This document shows, piece after piece, positions 39,955 through 48,881 of a DNA stretch of 64,000 nt. The notes under the pieces are model-generated. The model saw only the letters and a list, made by a program, of their open reading frames with translations. It did not search any database and was not told the origin of the DNA. How positions within the stretch are numbered: the first letter of the stretch is position 1; the number at the start of each line of letters is the position of its first letter. Where the stretch lies: NCBI GenBank assembly GCA_035308365.1, contig DATGGU010000002.1, positions 1 through 64,000 on the forward strand. The letters run 5' to 3'. The position numbers and the translations under genes were made by a program. This DNA comes from PALSA-505 sp035308365. GTDB taxonomy: Bacteria; Actinomycetota; Actinomycetes; Streptosporangiales; Streptosporangiaceae.

Positions 39955-41196
39955 TCAGCCGGTGAAGGCGCCGAGACCGTTGGGAGTGCCGTTGCCGGTC
40001 GGGCCGTCGTAGCCCACCTCCGCATGGCACAGGAAGGCGGGGGAGCAGGACCCGTTCGAGCCCTTCGTCACGTCGAACAGATTGCCGGTGTGCGAGTAGG
40101 AGTAGGACGAGGGGAACGTCCCGGTCTTGATCGAGTCGGACAGTGCGAAGACCGAGGCGATGATCGGCGAGGACACGCTGGTGCCGCCGACCTCGAGCCA
40201 GCCGCCCTGGTCGTAGGTGTCGTAGATGGCCACGCCGGTGTTCGGGTCGGCGTCCGCGGCCACGTCGTTGGCGATCCGGTGCTTGCAGCCGGAGTGCGTC
40301 TGCCAGCTCGGCTTGTGCTCGAACTTCGAGCAGCCGGAGCCGGTGCCGCTCCACACGGTCTCGCTCCAGCCGCGCGAGCCGCCGCTCTTGGTCAGCGAGG
40401 TGCCGCCGACCGAGGTGACGAACTGGGACGCGGACGGGTAGGACACGCCGAAGCCGCTGTCACCGGCGGATGCGGTGACAGCGTCACCGGCGTGCTTGAA
40501 CCACTTGGTGTCCCAGGTGGACTCGGAACTGCTTTCCGACCCGCCATAGGAGTTGGACACCGCGATAGCGTGCAGCACGCTGACCGCGGAGTTCACCCCG
40601 GTGCCCAGGTCGGCGATGGAGGGCTGGCTGGCCTCCACCAGGTAGATGTGGCAGCTCGGGCAGATGGCCGAGACCATGTCGACGTCCAGCGATTCCTCGG
40701 TCGCCCAGCCGGTGGTGCCCGAGTTCTTGGGCAGCGGGCTGGTGGCGCCGTTCTGGTTGGTCACGGTCAGGCAGCCGGCCCCGGTCGACTTGCTGCAGGC
40801 CGGCAGGCCCCAGGACTTGCGGTAGAAGGCCACGTCGGAGACGGCCTTCGGGTCATTGAACGCGTCTACGACGGCAACATTCAGCACCTTGGACGATGAC
40901 GGCAGCTTGTAGGCTGAGACAAGCTGCGGGCGCCCGTAACCAAAGCCGGTCGGTGCGTTGCTGCCAAAGAAGACCCCGGGCCGCTGCTTGACGTCCGTGC
41001 GGACCAGCGCCATGCAGAACATAACCCCTTGCGTGCGCGTGGCCGCACATGCCCGGCGGACGTCGGCCCGTGCAGCGTGGCCGGACGAGGCCGGCGCCGC
41101 GGTAGCCGCGGTGGCCGAGACACCCGCAACCGCCAGGGCCGCAGCGGCCAGCAGGGCCGTGCGCGACACCAGTGAGCGAGCTGCGATTCGGGACAA
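39955..41196 (-). CDS. Secreted S53 (sedolisin-type) serine-carboxyl peptidase, copy 2
   Basis: 413 residues from a TTG at 41196 with AAGGGAG upstream. The signal peptide runs to about ATAA-APASS. The same catalytic blocks as copy 1 appear: WATEESLDVDMVSA, SAGDSGFG and VGGTSVSSPIIASVFAL. The regions between, including CPSCHIYLVEA and LGTGVNSAVSVLHA, are nearly identical, while the N-terminal 110 residues and the loop before YDTYDQGG differ more. A few extra residues (SGGSRGW near SLTK) distinguish it. Promoter boxes match copy 1. Extracellular, acid-type endopeptidase by family. Confidence 0.92.
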   Translation of the reverse strand: MSRIAARSLVSRTALLAAAALAVAGVSATAATAAPASSGHAARADVRRACAATRTQGVMFCMALVRTDVKQRPGVFFGSNAPTGFGYGRPQLVSAYKLPSSSKVLNVAVVDAFNDPKAVSDVAFYRKSWGLPACSKSTGAGCLTVTNQNGATSPLPKNSGTTGWATEESLDVDMVSAICPSCHIYLVEASQPSIADLGTGVNSAVSVLHAIAVSNSYGGSESSSESTWDTKWFKHAGDAVTASAGDSGFGVSYPSASQFVTSVGGTSLTKSGGSRGWSETVWSGTGSGCSKFEHKPSWQTHSGCKHRIANDVAADADPNTGVAIYDTYDQGGWLEVGGTSVSSPIIASVFALSDSIKTGTFPSSYSYSHTGNLFDVTKGSNGSCSPAFLCHAEVGYDGPTGNGTPNGLGAFTG

Positions 41197-41296
41197 TAAA
41201 CTGCTCCCTTCAAGGAGAAACGGGCCTGTCACCATCACGCAGCGGGTCGCGCCCATGCTTCTACCAGGCCCAGAACACGGTCGTGCTCCCTCGCGG

Positions 41297-41326
41297 ATAC
41301 TAGCTTTTGAGAAATTCGAGAGTCAA
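41297..41326 (-). promoter_or_regulatory. Promoter of S53 peptidase copy 2
   Basis: Minus-strand TTGACT (41321-41326), 18 bases, TAGTAT (41297-41302). It lies in the divergent spacer shared with the nucleoside hydrolase gene. Confidence 0.7.
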
Positions 41327-41413
41327 TGTCTGGTTACGTCCGGTTAAACGCCGTGTATGCCCGTAAGGGCAGGTCGGAGTCGGCGGGACCGGAGCGAAAC
41401 GAGGGCGGTAGAG

Positions 41414-42394
41414 GTGCCGAAACGCATCATTCTCGACTGTGATCCCGGGCACGACGATGCGATCGCGATTCTCCTGGCGGCCGGCTGCCCGGAGATCGAG
41501 CTGACGGCCATCACGACTGTCGCGGGCAACCAGACGCTGGACAAGACCACGCTGAACGCGCGCCGGGTGTGCACCGTGGCCGGCCTGCACGACGTGCCCA
41601 TCTTCTCCGGCTGCGACCGGCCGCTGCTCCGCCCGCCGATCACCGCCGCTGAGATTCATGGGACGTCGGGCCTGGACGGCCCGGCGTTCGGCAAGCCCAC
41701 GGTCCCGGTCCGCCGCGAACACGCCGTCGACTATCTGGTCGCGACCCTCATGGCCGAGGGCGAGGACATCACGCTGGTGCCCACCGGCCCGCTGACCAAC
41801 GTGGCCGCCGCACTCATCCGCGAGCCGAGGATCGCCGGGCGCACCCGCGAGGTCGTGCTCATGGGTGGCGCCTACACCCGCGGCAACCGCAACCCGGCAG
41901 CGGAGTTCAACATGGCCGCCGACCCCGAGGCGGCCGCGCTGGTGTTCAGCGCGGGCTGGCCGGTCACCATGGTCGGCCTGGACCTGACCCACCAGGCCAT
42001 CGCCACCCCCGCCGTCACCGAGCGGATCCGCAGCCTGGACTCCAGCGTCAGCCGGATGGTCACCGCGCTGCTGAAATTTTACGGCGCCAGTTACCGCCGC
42101 TCCGGCGTGCCAGGCGCGGCCGGCGGCCCGCCGGTGCACGACCCCTGTGCGGTGGCTCGCGTGGCCAGCCCCGCCCTGATCACTGTGACCGATGCATTCG
42201 TCGTGGTCGAAACCAGCGGCCAATGGACATCGGGCATGACGGTCACCGACTTCCGCGGCGCCCTGGGCCATCCACCCAACACCAGGGTGGCCACCACCCT
42301 CGACGCCGGCGGATTCTGGGACCTGGTGCTCGCCGCCCTGGCGACGTTCGGCACTCCCGCCGCCCCGGCTGACACCAATCGGACGCCAATCTGA
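41414..42394 (+). CDS. Inosine-uridine-type nucleoside hydrolase
   Basis: 326 residues from the GTG at 41414. The N-terminal DCDPGHDDAIAILLA is the calcium/ribose-binding signature of IUNH enzymes, with TTVAGNQTLDKTTLNA, VPTGPLTNVAAAL, VVLMGGAYTRGNRNPAAEFNMAADPEAA and a C-terminal PVHDPCAVA carrying the last metal Asp. It splits ribonucleosides to base and ribose for salvage. Cytoplasmic. Divergent from S53 copy 2. The specific base preference is not readable. Confidence 0.94.
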   Translation: MPKRIILDCDPGHDDAIAILLAAGCPEIELTAITTVAGNQTLDKTTLNARRVCTVAGLHDVPIFSGCDRPLLRPPITAAEIHGTSGLDGPAFGKPTVPVRREHAVDYLVATLMAEGEDITLVPTGPLTNVAAALIREPRIAGRTREVVLMGGAYTRGNRNPAAEFNMAADPEAAALVFSAGWPVTMVGLDLTHQAIATPAVTERIRSLDSSVSRMVTALLKFYGASYRRSGVPGAAGGPPVHDPCAVARVASPALITVTDAFVVVETSGQWTSGMTVTDFRGALGHPPNTRVATTLDAGGFWDLVLAALATFGTPAAPADTNRTPI

Positions 42395-42400
42395 CAGCGA

Positions 42401-42442
42401 ATTGCACAGGGAATTGCATTCGATATTGCAGGCGAAATTGCA
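42401..42442. repeat. Four ATTGCA repeats at exact 12-bp spacing
   Basis: ATTGCA starts at 42401, 42413, 42425 and 42437, each separated by six unrelated bases, beginning seven bases after the nucleoside hydrolase stop. The regular phase puts all copies close to one face of the helix, as in iterons or cooperative operators. Flanking bases are more AT-rich than the surroundings. Confidence 0.85.
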
Positions 42443-42759
42443 ATAGCGGGGGATAAATCTGGCAAACCCGGCGCTATATCCCGGCCGGGGTGGCTTCGGG
42501 CAAGTCGGATCTGCCTGCTTGGGGCAGTGTGGAGGCCGGTCAGCGCCTATAAGTTCGGTGGGAACCTGGAGACGCGGACGCCTGGAGAAAGGTACCCACA
42601 ACGAGATATATCGCGATAGCGTACTTTTCTGCCCGTGTGCATTGTTCAATCCGCATCGCGAGTGCGGGCCCGGAGGGCCCGCCCGGGCGACCGGGTCAGG
42701 CCAAACCCACAGTTGGCTGGCCGCCAAATTGAATAATGCCAACTTCCGGGTAAGACACC
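42443..42759. promoter_or_regulatory. Upstream region of the MFS gene
   Basis: 317 bases without a supported gene. It holds TATCGCGATA (about 42607-42616), a palindrome with the same TCGCGA core as the site at 29819. It also holds a hairpin GCGGGCCC-GGA-GGGCCCGC (42664-42682) that could attenuate or terminate transcription. No convincing -35/-10 pair was found. Confidence 0.4.
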
Positions 42760-44037
42760 GTGGCCGATTTGAGCGAGACTGAGGCCAGCGCGGCAGCGCA
42801 ACCCACAGCGGTCCCGCTGCGGCGGAACAAGGGCTTCCGGATGCTCTGGATCGGCCAGATCCTTTCCGACACCGGTTCGAGCGCGGCCGATCTTGCCTAT
42901 CCGCTGCTCATTCTGGCGCTGACCCGCTCTCCGGTGATCGCCGGCGGGACCGGGACGGCGGTGCAGCTCACCAGGTTCTGCCTGCGGCTGCCTGCCGGGG
43001 CGCTGTCGGACCGTCTCGACCGGCGGCTGACGATGATCGTCTGCGACGCGGGACGTGCCGTCCTGCTGGGGCTGCTTGCCATCCTGGTGACGCTGCACCT
43101 GGTGACCTGGCCGATCGTCCTGATCGTCGCGCTGGCCGACCAGGGAGCCAGCGTCATTTTCGATCCGGCGGCCATGGCCGCACTGCCGGCGATCGTGGCC
43201 GATGAACAGCTCGAGGATGCCTGGGCCGCCACCGAGGCCCGGTCCTATGCGGCCAGCCTGGCCGGCCCCGCACTCGGCGGCGCGCTGTTCGGGCTGGCCC
43301 GGGCGGTGCCGTTCCTCGGCGACGCGGTCTCCTACGTCGTCTCGGCGAGCACGGCCAGCCGGATCCACGGGCGGTTCCGCCCGGACCGGACTGCCCCGCG
43401 CAAGCCGCTGTGGCGTGAGGCCATCGATGGCGTGCAGCTCGTCGGCCGGATCCCCATCCTGCGCGCGGTGGCGATCCAGGCGCCGCTCATCAACTTCGCC
43501 TTCATCGGCGTGGTGTTCGGCATCACCCTGGCGCTGCGCAGGGACGGCACCTCGGCCGGGGTGATCGGCCTGGTGCAGGCCGGGATTGCCACCGGCGGCC
43601 TGCTCGGCGCAGTGGCCGCGCCCAGGTTGCAGCGGCGCATGCGGCTGTCGGCGCTTGTGATCGCGGTGACCCTGGGCGGCGCTGTGATGTACGTCGTCAC
43701 CGCGTTCCTCATCCCATCGCCGCTGGTCGCGGCGCCGGTCGCGCTGTCGTTCCTGCTCGCGCCGACGGCGAACGCGGCGCTGTTCTCGCTCATGCTGCGA
43801 ACCACGCCCGAGGAAATGCGCGGCCGGGTCAACAACACTGTGATCATGGCGGCCTCCGGGCTGGCCTCGCTCGCCCCTCTCACCGCCGGCCTGCTGGTCG
43901 AGCATCTCGACGACGCCTGGGCGACCGGTGTCTTCGCCGCCACCATGGCCGCCGCGGCCGTCATGGCCGTGGTGCTTCCCGGAGTGCGCGAAGCGGACGA
44001 GGCACTGGCCGGTGCCCAGGCCGTCCCGGCCGACTGA
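42760..44037 (+). CDS. MFS transporter (exporter type)
   Basis: 425 residues, 10-12 membrane helices. The start FRMLWIGQILSDTGSSAADLAYPLLIL and the loop 2-3 motif GALSDRLDRRLTMI mark the MFS_3/enterobactin-exporter-like group. The helix-4 region MAALPAIVADEQLEDAWAATEARSYAASLAGPALGG is also typical. GTG start at 42760 without a good ribosome site. Members export siderophores, macrolides and other small molecules; the substrate is unknown. It lies 4 kb from the N-hydroxylase operon, on the other strand, and could be a second exporter for its product. Confidence 0.9.
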   Translation: MADLSETEASAAAQPTAVPLRRNKGFRMLWIGQILSDTGSSAADLAYPLLILALTRSPVIAGGTGTAVQLTRFCLRLPAGALSDRLDRRLTMIVCDAGRAVLLGLLAILVTLHLVTWPIVLIVALADQGASVIFDPAAMAALPAIVADEQLEDAWAATEARSYAASLAGPALGGALFGLARAVPFLGDAVSYVVSASTASRIHGRFRPDRTAPRKPLWREAIDGVQLVGRIPILRAVAIQAPLINFAFIGVVFGITLALRRDGTSAGVIGLVQAGIATGGLLGAVAAPRLQRRMRLSALVIAVTLGGAVMYVVTAFLIPSPLVAAPVALSFLLAPTANAALFSLMLRTTPEEMRGRVNNTVIMAASGLASLAPLTAGLLVEHLDDAWATGVFAATMAAAAVMAVVLPGVREADEALAGAQAVPAD

Positions 44038-44099
44038 CTAGGCTGCCTACGTCAGCCGTATGGTGGGTTTCCGGCAAGGGAAGCGCTGCGGAGGTGGCC

Positions 44100-44828
44100 A
44101 TGTCGTTGTCGCGGGTCGAGCAGGTCCAGACGCCGGATGGTGCGTTCGATCTGACCGTGTGGCTGCCGGAGGCCGGCGCCGGTCCCGGCCTGCTGCTGAT
44201 CCAGGAGATCTTCGGCGTCAGCGACTACATCAGGGCCGTCGCCGGGGATCTGGCCGCGCTGGGCTATGTCGTTGCCGCGCCGGATCTGTTCTGGCGGATC
44301 GAGCCCGGGTACCAGGCGCGCCACGACGAGGCCGGAGTAGCCCGGTCGCTGCAGATGGGTGGCCGCTTCGACGTGGAGAAGGGGGCCGGGGACTGCGCCG
44401 CCGCGCTCGCCAAGCTGCGGTCGCTGCCCGAGGTGCACGGCGGCACCGGGGTCATCGGGTTCTGCCTCGGCGGTTCTGTCGCCTACTTCCTGGCCGCGCG
44501 GGGCGGGCTGGATGCCGTCGTGTCGTTCTACGGCTCGGCGGTCCCCGGCAACCTTGAGGTCCTCGGGCAGATCACAGCCCCGCTGCAGTTCCATTTCGGC
44601 GGTAGCGACCCGTACATCCCACGCGATCAGGTCGCCTTGGTGGAGCAGGCGGCGGCCGGGCGCGGCAACGTGGAGATCCACGTGGAGGAAGACGCGGGGC
44701 ACGCGTTCCACAACCGGATGGCGCCGATGTTCCACGTCGCGGAGCCCGCCGCCCGGGCGTGGCGGAGAACCGAGGAGTTCCTGCGCCGTCACCTCCCGGT
44801 GCCGGACAAGACCGCGCCGGTCTCCTGA
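44100..44828 (+). CDS. Dienelactone hydrolase family protein
   Basis: 242 residues, alpha/beta hydrolase. The triad is Cys in GFCLGGSVAY, Asp in GGSDPYIP and His in EDAGHAFHN; the early GLLLIQEIFGVSDYIRAVA and FYG are family blocks. The nucleophile is Cys, as in true dienelactone hydrolases, which open lactones from aromatic degradation. ATG at 44100 after GGAGG. Its 3' end overlaps the convergent ATP-grasp gene by 40 bases. No other catabolic genes are near, so the substrate is open. Confidence 0.92.
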   Translation: MSLSRVEQVQTPDGAFDLTVWLPEAGAGPGLLLIQEIFGVSDYIRAVAGDLAALGYVVAAPDLFWRIEPGYQARHDEAGVARSLQMGGRFDVEKGAGDCAAALAKLRSLPEVHGGTGVIGFCLGGSVAYFLAARGGLDAVVSFYGSAVPGNLEVLGQITAPLQFHFGGSDPYIPRDQVALVEQAAAGRGNVEIHVEEDAGHAFHNRMAPMFHVAEPAARAWRRTEEFLRRHLPVPDKTAPVS

Positions 44829-46123
44829 CCGGCGCCGCATGGCCCGCCCGGCTCGGGCATCTCGCCGATCATCAGGCTGACGCCCAGGTCTCGTTCCAGC
44901 CGGCGCAGGATCTGCCCGGCCGTCGCGACCAGGGCCCGGTTGCCCGCCGCGCGGAGGATGAACCTGGCGACCGTCTGGCCACGGCGCACCGGCTGACCCG
45001 GGCCGGTGTGGAAGTCAGCGAACCCGAACACCTTGACCACGCTCGGATGATCCTCGAGGAAGCCGAGGGTCGCGCGGTCACTGAGCCGCCCGGCCCGGCT
45101 GACGGCGACCTTGTGCCCGCCGGTGCAGCCGCCGGGCATGGCCGGCAGCCGCACGCCGGGCGCTCCGGTGAGGATCTGCACGAGCGCGGTGTAGATGCTG
45201 GACCCGGTGGCCACCCGGTAGACGGCCGGCATCGCCCCGCCCATGACCCGGGGATTGGCCTCGACCAGGACCGGCCCCCTGCCGGTCAGCATGATTTCGA
45301 GGTGGAAGATGCCGAGATCGAGCCCGATCGCTCGGCATACCTCGGCGGCATAGACGAAACAGCGCCGCGCCTCCAGCTCGGGCAGGCCAGGCATATAGGC
45401 GCCGAGTTCGACCACCTCGTCCTCGTGCCAGCGGATCCTGCCGCTGACACAGAACGGGAAGAACACCCCGTCCCTGACGCCGATCTCGGCCGACAGCAGC
45501 CGCCCGGTGAGCAGTTCCTCGACCAGGATGCCCTCGCTGAACTGGGCCCGCCAGCCGGCCGGCACCCGGTCCAGCCCGGCCAGCAGTTCGTGACACGCGG
45601 CCCGCGCCTGATCGGCATCGTGCGCCACGAAGGCCAGCAGGCTGTCGGTCCCGGCCGGCGGTTTCAGCACCACGGGGTAGCCGATCCGGGCGGCGGCGGC
45701 CAGCGCGCCGGCCTCGTCACCAGCCAGGGCGAACCGTGCGTGGGCGAGGCCTGCTTCGCGCAGCGCCGCCCGGCACAGATCCTTGCGGCGTGCGGTCAGC
45801 AACCCCTCCGGTGCGGTCCCGCGCAGGCCCAGCCTGCGGCTGGCGATGGCGACCGCCCGCACGGCCATCTCGTCCTGCGTGCTGACCACGTCGATCGCGT
45901 GCCGGGCGTGGCGCCTCCCGAGCGCCTCGGTCACGGCGTCCGGATCCGTGGTCGGCACCCCGGTCATCAGGTGGTCGGCCAGCGCGATCGTCGCGCGGTT
46001 CGCCGGAGTCCGGGCATACACCGGGTCGCCGGACTCGATGAACGTGACCAGGTGACCGGCCTGTTTGGCGGCGCGTATCGCGTCCAGCGAGCCCGAGGTG
46101 GCGGCCACAAAGGCAATGTGCAT
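44789..46123 (-). CDS. ATP-grasp carboxylate-amine ligase (BacD/DcsG-like)
   Basis: 444 residues from the ATG at 46123, preceded by GGAGG. N-terminal Rossmann-like part MHIAFVAATSGSLDAIRAAKQAGH; ATP-grasp core with GYPVVLKPPAGTDSLL, ILVEELLTGRLLSAEIGV and the metal-binding GPVLVEANPRVMGGAMPAVY. A C-terminal lid domain follows. This group forms amide bonds between amino acids or related acids (BacD) or closes rings (DcsG). Last gene of the five-gene operon, so it probably joins the N-hydroxylated amino acid to a partner. Its start lies inside the 3' end of the MFS frame. Confidence 0.87.
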   Translation of the reverse strand: MHIAFVAATSGSLDAIRAAKQAGHLVTFIESGDPVYARTPANRATIALADHLMTGVPTTDPDAVTEALGRRHARHAIDVVSTQDEMAVRAVAIASRRLGLRGTAPEGLLTARRKDLCRAALREAGLAHARFALAGDEAGALAAAARIGYPVVLKPPAGTDSLLAFVAHDADQARAACHELLAGLDRVPAGWRAQFSEGILVEELLTGRLLSAEIGVRDGVFFPFCVSGRIRWHEDEVVELGAYMPGLPELEARRCFVYAAEVCRAIGLDLGIFHLEIMLTGRGPVLVEANPRVMGGAMPAVYRVATGSSIYTALVQILTGAPGVRLPAMPGGCTGGHKVAVSRAGRLSDRATLGFLEDHPSVVKVFGFADFHTGPGQPVRRGQTVARFILRAAGNRALVATAGQILRRLERDLGVSLMIGEMPEPGGPCGAGQETGAVLSGTGR

Positions 46124-47472
46124 AAATCCTCCAGCGCTACGGGTGGGGCTGGTGTGCCTGGCCTGGCCAGCGACAGCTTCCTGGCAGCCAGCGGCAGCCC
46201 ACCCACCGTGGTGATCAGGCCCGCGGTCAGGAACACCCAGACCGGGCCGGCCAGCCCGGCCACCAGGCCGGCCAGCAGCGAGCCGAGCGGCAGCACGCCA
46301 TAGGTCACCCACCGGTAGGCCGCGACCACCCGGCCGAAGATCTCATGGGGGATCGTCGTCTGGCGGTAGGAGACCACGGTCAGGTTCCAGAGCATCGCGA
46401 CGGCCCCGCCGTAGATCAGCGCGATACACACGACGGGGGCGCTGGGCACCGCGACCGCCAGGAACCAGATTCCCTGCAGTGGCCCGCCCCACCGCAGCAG
46501 CGGCTCATCGCCCAGCCGGGCGAGCAGCCGGCGGGCGACGGCACCGCCGGCCAGGCCACCGATGGCGAGCGAACCGAGCAGCAGGCCGTAGTCGCCGCGG
46601 CTGAGGCCAAGGGCGCCGGGCGCGACCGCCCAGACCGGCAGGATCGTGACACACATCGAGAACGCCAGGTTGCTCAGCCCGGCGACCACGGCGAGCCGGG
46701 ACAGGTCGGGGCGATGCCTGAAGTAGGCAGCGCCCTCGCGCAGGTCGGTGACCAGCGCCCGCACCGGGCCGTCCCGGCCGGGGGCCGGGGCTTCAGGCTC
46801 AGGCTCAGCCCCTGGCCCTTGGGCGCTGGGTGCCCGGGGGGCCGTCATCAGGCTGAGAGCGCAGACGGTGGCCAGGTAGAGCGCGGCGGCCGCGCCGGGG
46901 CCCCAGGCCGAACCCAGCGCGGCGGCGTAGCCGCCGATCGCCGGGCCAACGAGCTGGGAGGCCAGCCGCTGGGTGGTCTGCAGGCGCTGGTTGGCCGCCC
47001 GGAGCTGCTCACCCGTCACCATCCGGGGCAGCATCGACTGAGCCGAGACATCCACCGCGATACCCGCGCTGGCGACCGCGAACGCGACGAGCACCAGCTC
47101 CCAGACCGACAGCAGGTGGGCGAGGGCGAGCACGACGGCGACGGCGGTCAGCGGCAGCCGGGCGGCGGCAGCCCAGCGCATGACCCGCGGCGGCGGATGC
47201 CGGTCGGCCACCACCCCGGCCGGGAGGGTGACGATCAGCCAGGGCAGCCGCACCGCGAGCCCCACCGCGCTCACCGCGATCGCCGACCTGGTCAGCGTGA
47301 GCGTAACCAGCGGCATCACGATCCGGAACGCGCCATCAGCCAGATCCGAGCAGACCACCGCGCTCCAGAAGTACCCGAAATCCCGCCCCAGCGCGCTGGG
47401 TGTGGCGGTGCGCCCCGCGGCCGGCCGCCGGGCCGGCGGGGCGCTGGGGGTTCCGGTTCGCCGCAGGTTCAG
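45967..47472 (-). CDS. MFS exporter of the N-hydroxylase operon
   Basis: About 501 residues if translation begins at CTG 47472, whose CTGA overlaps the stop of the upstream ATP-grasp gene and has CGGAG before it. Later starts (GTG 47358) would remove half of helix 1 (RDFGYFWSAVVCSDLADGAFR). Twelve helices, MFS_3 type: RLPWLIVTLPAGVVADR, LRAANQRLQTTQRLASQLVGPAIGG. A long Pro/Glu/Ala loop lies in the middle. After RKLSLARPG the frame runs 157 bases into the ATP-grasp gene with an Arg/Pro/Ser-rich tail, suggesting that the natural stop has been lost. Confidence 0.8.
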   Translation of the reverse strand: MNLRRTGTPSAPPARRPAAGRTATPSALGRDFGYFWSAVVCSDLADGAFRIVMPLVTLTLTRSAIAVSAVGLAVRLPWLIVTLPAGVVADRHPPPRVMRWAAAARLPLTAVAVVLALAHLLSVWELVLVAFAVASAGIAVDVSAQSMLPRMVTGEQLRAANQRLQTTQRLASQLVGPAIGGYAAALGSAWGPGAAAALYLATVCALSLMTAPRAPSAQGPGAEPEPEAPAPGRDGPVRALVTDLREGAAYFRHRPDLSRLAVVAGLSNLAFSMCVTILPVWAVAPGALGLSRGDYGLLLGSLAIGGLAGGAVARRLLARLGDEPLLRWGGPLQGIWFLAVAVPSAPVVCIALIYGGAVAMLWNLTVVSYRQTTIPHEIFGRVVAAYRWVTYGVLPLGSLLAGLVAGLAGPVWVFLTAGLITTVGGLPLAARKLSLARPGTPAPPVALEDLCTLPLWPPPRARWTRYAPPNRPVTWSRSSSPATRCMPGLRRTARRSRWPTT

Positions 47473-48881
47473 CTCCGCGAATCGACCAGCAGCACGGTGT
47501 TCATGATGGCGCCGTGATGGGCATTCAGCACGAGCCCACCATCAGGCGCACCGTGCCGGACGAGCACCCCGGATGGGTGGCCGGCGAAAATGAACTGGCC
47601 CAGGACGAAGGGCACGTCCACCGTGCACCGCTCCCCGGTGGCCCGGTGCACGAAGTCCAGGGATATCCGGTCAGGCTCGGTGTAGGCCTGCAGGACGTGG
47701 CCGCCGTCGGCCGCGGCGGCGGCGAGCGCCGCCGCCCAGTCCGGCTGGGTCAGCGTGTGGCCGATCAGCACGCCCGTGCCGCCGTACCCGTTCGCTGGTT
47801 TTAGCACCAGGCCGGAGCGGTTCGCCACCGCCTGCCTGAACACAGCGTCATCGTCCGTGGTGCCGGCCGCCAGGTGCACGGTCCACGGGACGTGCCTGGT
47901 GATCAGCTCCTGGTCGGCCTCGCCGAGCAGGCCGAGGTCGGCCCAGAGCCAGGCCAGCACCCGTTTGTTCATCAGCAGGCAGGTCGCCTCCGGTGTGTGC
48001 ATCCTGACCCTGCCGGATGTGACGGCCCTGGCCAGCGCTTGTTTGCCGGTGCTGTCCGGCTGGTCGGCGTACGGGAACAACCTGATCACGGCGTCCACCG
48101 GCCCGGCTCCGGCGCACAGCCTGCCGTCCGCGGCGCTGCTGAGCTGGTCGAGCGGGTAGGCAACGGTGTCCAGGCCGTGCCTGCGGCCGCTGTCGCACCA
48201 CGGGCCGAGCCAGGCGATGAACCGGTCCGGGTTGCCGACCAGCCCGGGCACCGCGCCGATGCTGAAGACGGGAATGACGACACGTATCCCGCCGGAAAGA
48301 CGGCCCCCGGGACCGCTTGCGCCGGGTGTCCCGGCTAGCCACGTGCGCAGCGCCGCGAACCTGGTGTCCACCGACGACTGCGCCGCCCGGATCCCACCGC
48401 CACCGCCGCCCATGGCCCTGGCGTACTCACCGAGGAACCGCCGGGCGAAGATGTCCACCTGGAGCGTCCCCCCGACGCCGCCGTCGATGTTCAGCTCGAG
48501 GAACTTCGGTACCCCGTCGTGGTAGACGACATCTGGCCGCACCGAGATCAGCAGGTCCTCGGACAGCGGAGCCGAGTGATCGAGCAGCGGCACATCGGAC
48601 CGGCGCATCCCGAGCGCACCGAGAAGCTGGCCTGCCGTGGCCGCGCGGCGCTGGCAGCACTGCAGGGCGAGCCGGACCAGCCGGTTGGTGACCCTGGTGA
48701 GGTCGTTGTAGTGCGCCAGGTCCATGAACAGCGGCCGGGTGGGCATCCAGGGCGGCATCGACCCCGGCACGCCATCGAAGACCCGCTGGGTCCCGTCGGC
48801 ATCAAGGGAACCCGCGGCCGAGCGGAACGCATCGTCCAGCACGGGCCATAGGTCGGCGACCGGTTTGGAACCCATGGTCAT
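47469..48881 (-). CDS. ATP-grasp-like ligase, glutathionylspermidine-synthase-like fold
   Basis: 470 residues; ATG overlaps the stop of the small upstream gene (ATGA). The nucleotide- and metal-binding patches are FLELNIDGGVGGTLQVD in the first half and GLVLKPANGYGGTGVLIGH with LQAYTEPDRISLDFV in the second, the order found in permuted ATP-grasp enzymes. An N-terminal helical domain has RPLFMDLAHYNDLTRVTNRLV. Its likely task is ATP-driven amide formation on an amino acid or its N-hydroxy form. The exact family is uncertain; ATP-grasp is well supported by the glycine-rich loop and the ELN/EP metal residues. Confidence 0.72.
   Translation of the reverse strand: MTMGSKPVADLWPVLDDAFRSAAGSLDADGTQRVFDGVPGSMPPWMPTRPLFMDLAHYNDLTRVTNRLVRLALQCCQRRAATAGQLLGALGMRRSDVPLLDHSAPLSEDLLISVRPDVVYHDGVPKFLELNIDGGVGGTLQVDIFARRFLGEYARAMGGGGGGIRAAQSSVDTRFAALRTWLAGTPGASGPGGRLSGGIRVVIPVFSIGAVPGLVGNPDRFIAWLGPWCDSGRRHGLDTVAYPLDQLSSAADGRLCAGAGPVDAVIRLFPYADQPDSTGKQALARAVTSGRVRMHTPEATCLLMNKRVLAWLWADLGLLGEADQELITRHVPWTVHLAAGTTDDDAVFRQAVANRSGLVLKPANGYGGTGVLIGHTLTQPDWAAALAAAAADGGHVLQAYTEPDRISLDFVHRATGERCTVDVPFVLGQFIFAGHPSGVLVRHGAPDGGLVLNAHHGAIMNTVLLVDSRS

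Noticed and set aside
42401..42442. Reading the ATTGCA array as a CRISPR
   Set aside because: Repeats of six bases with six-base spacers and no cas genes; it is not CRISPR-like.
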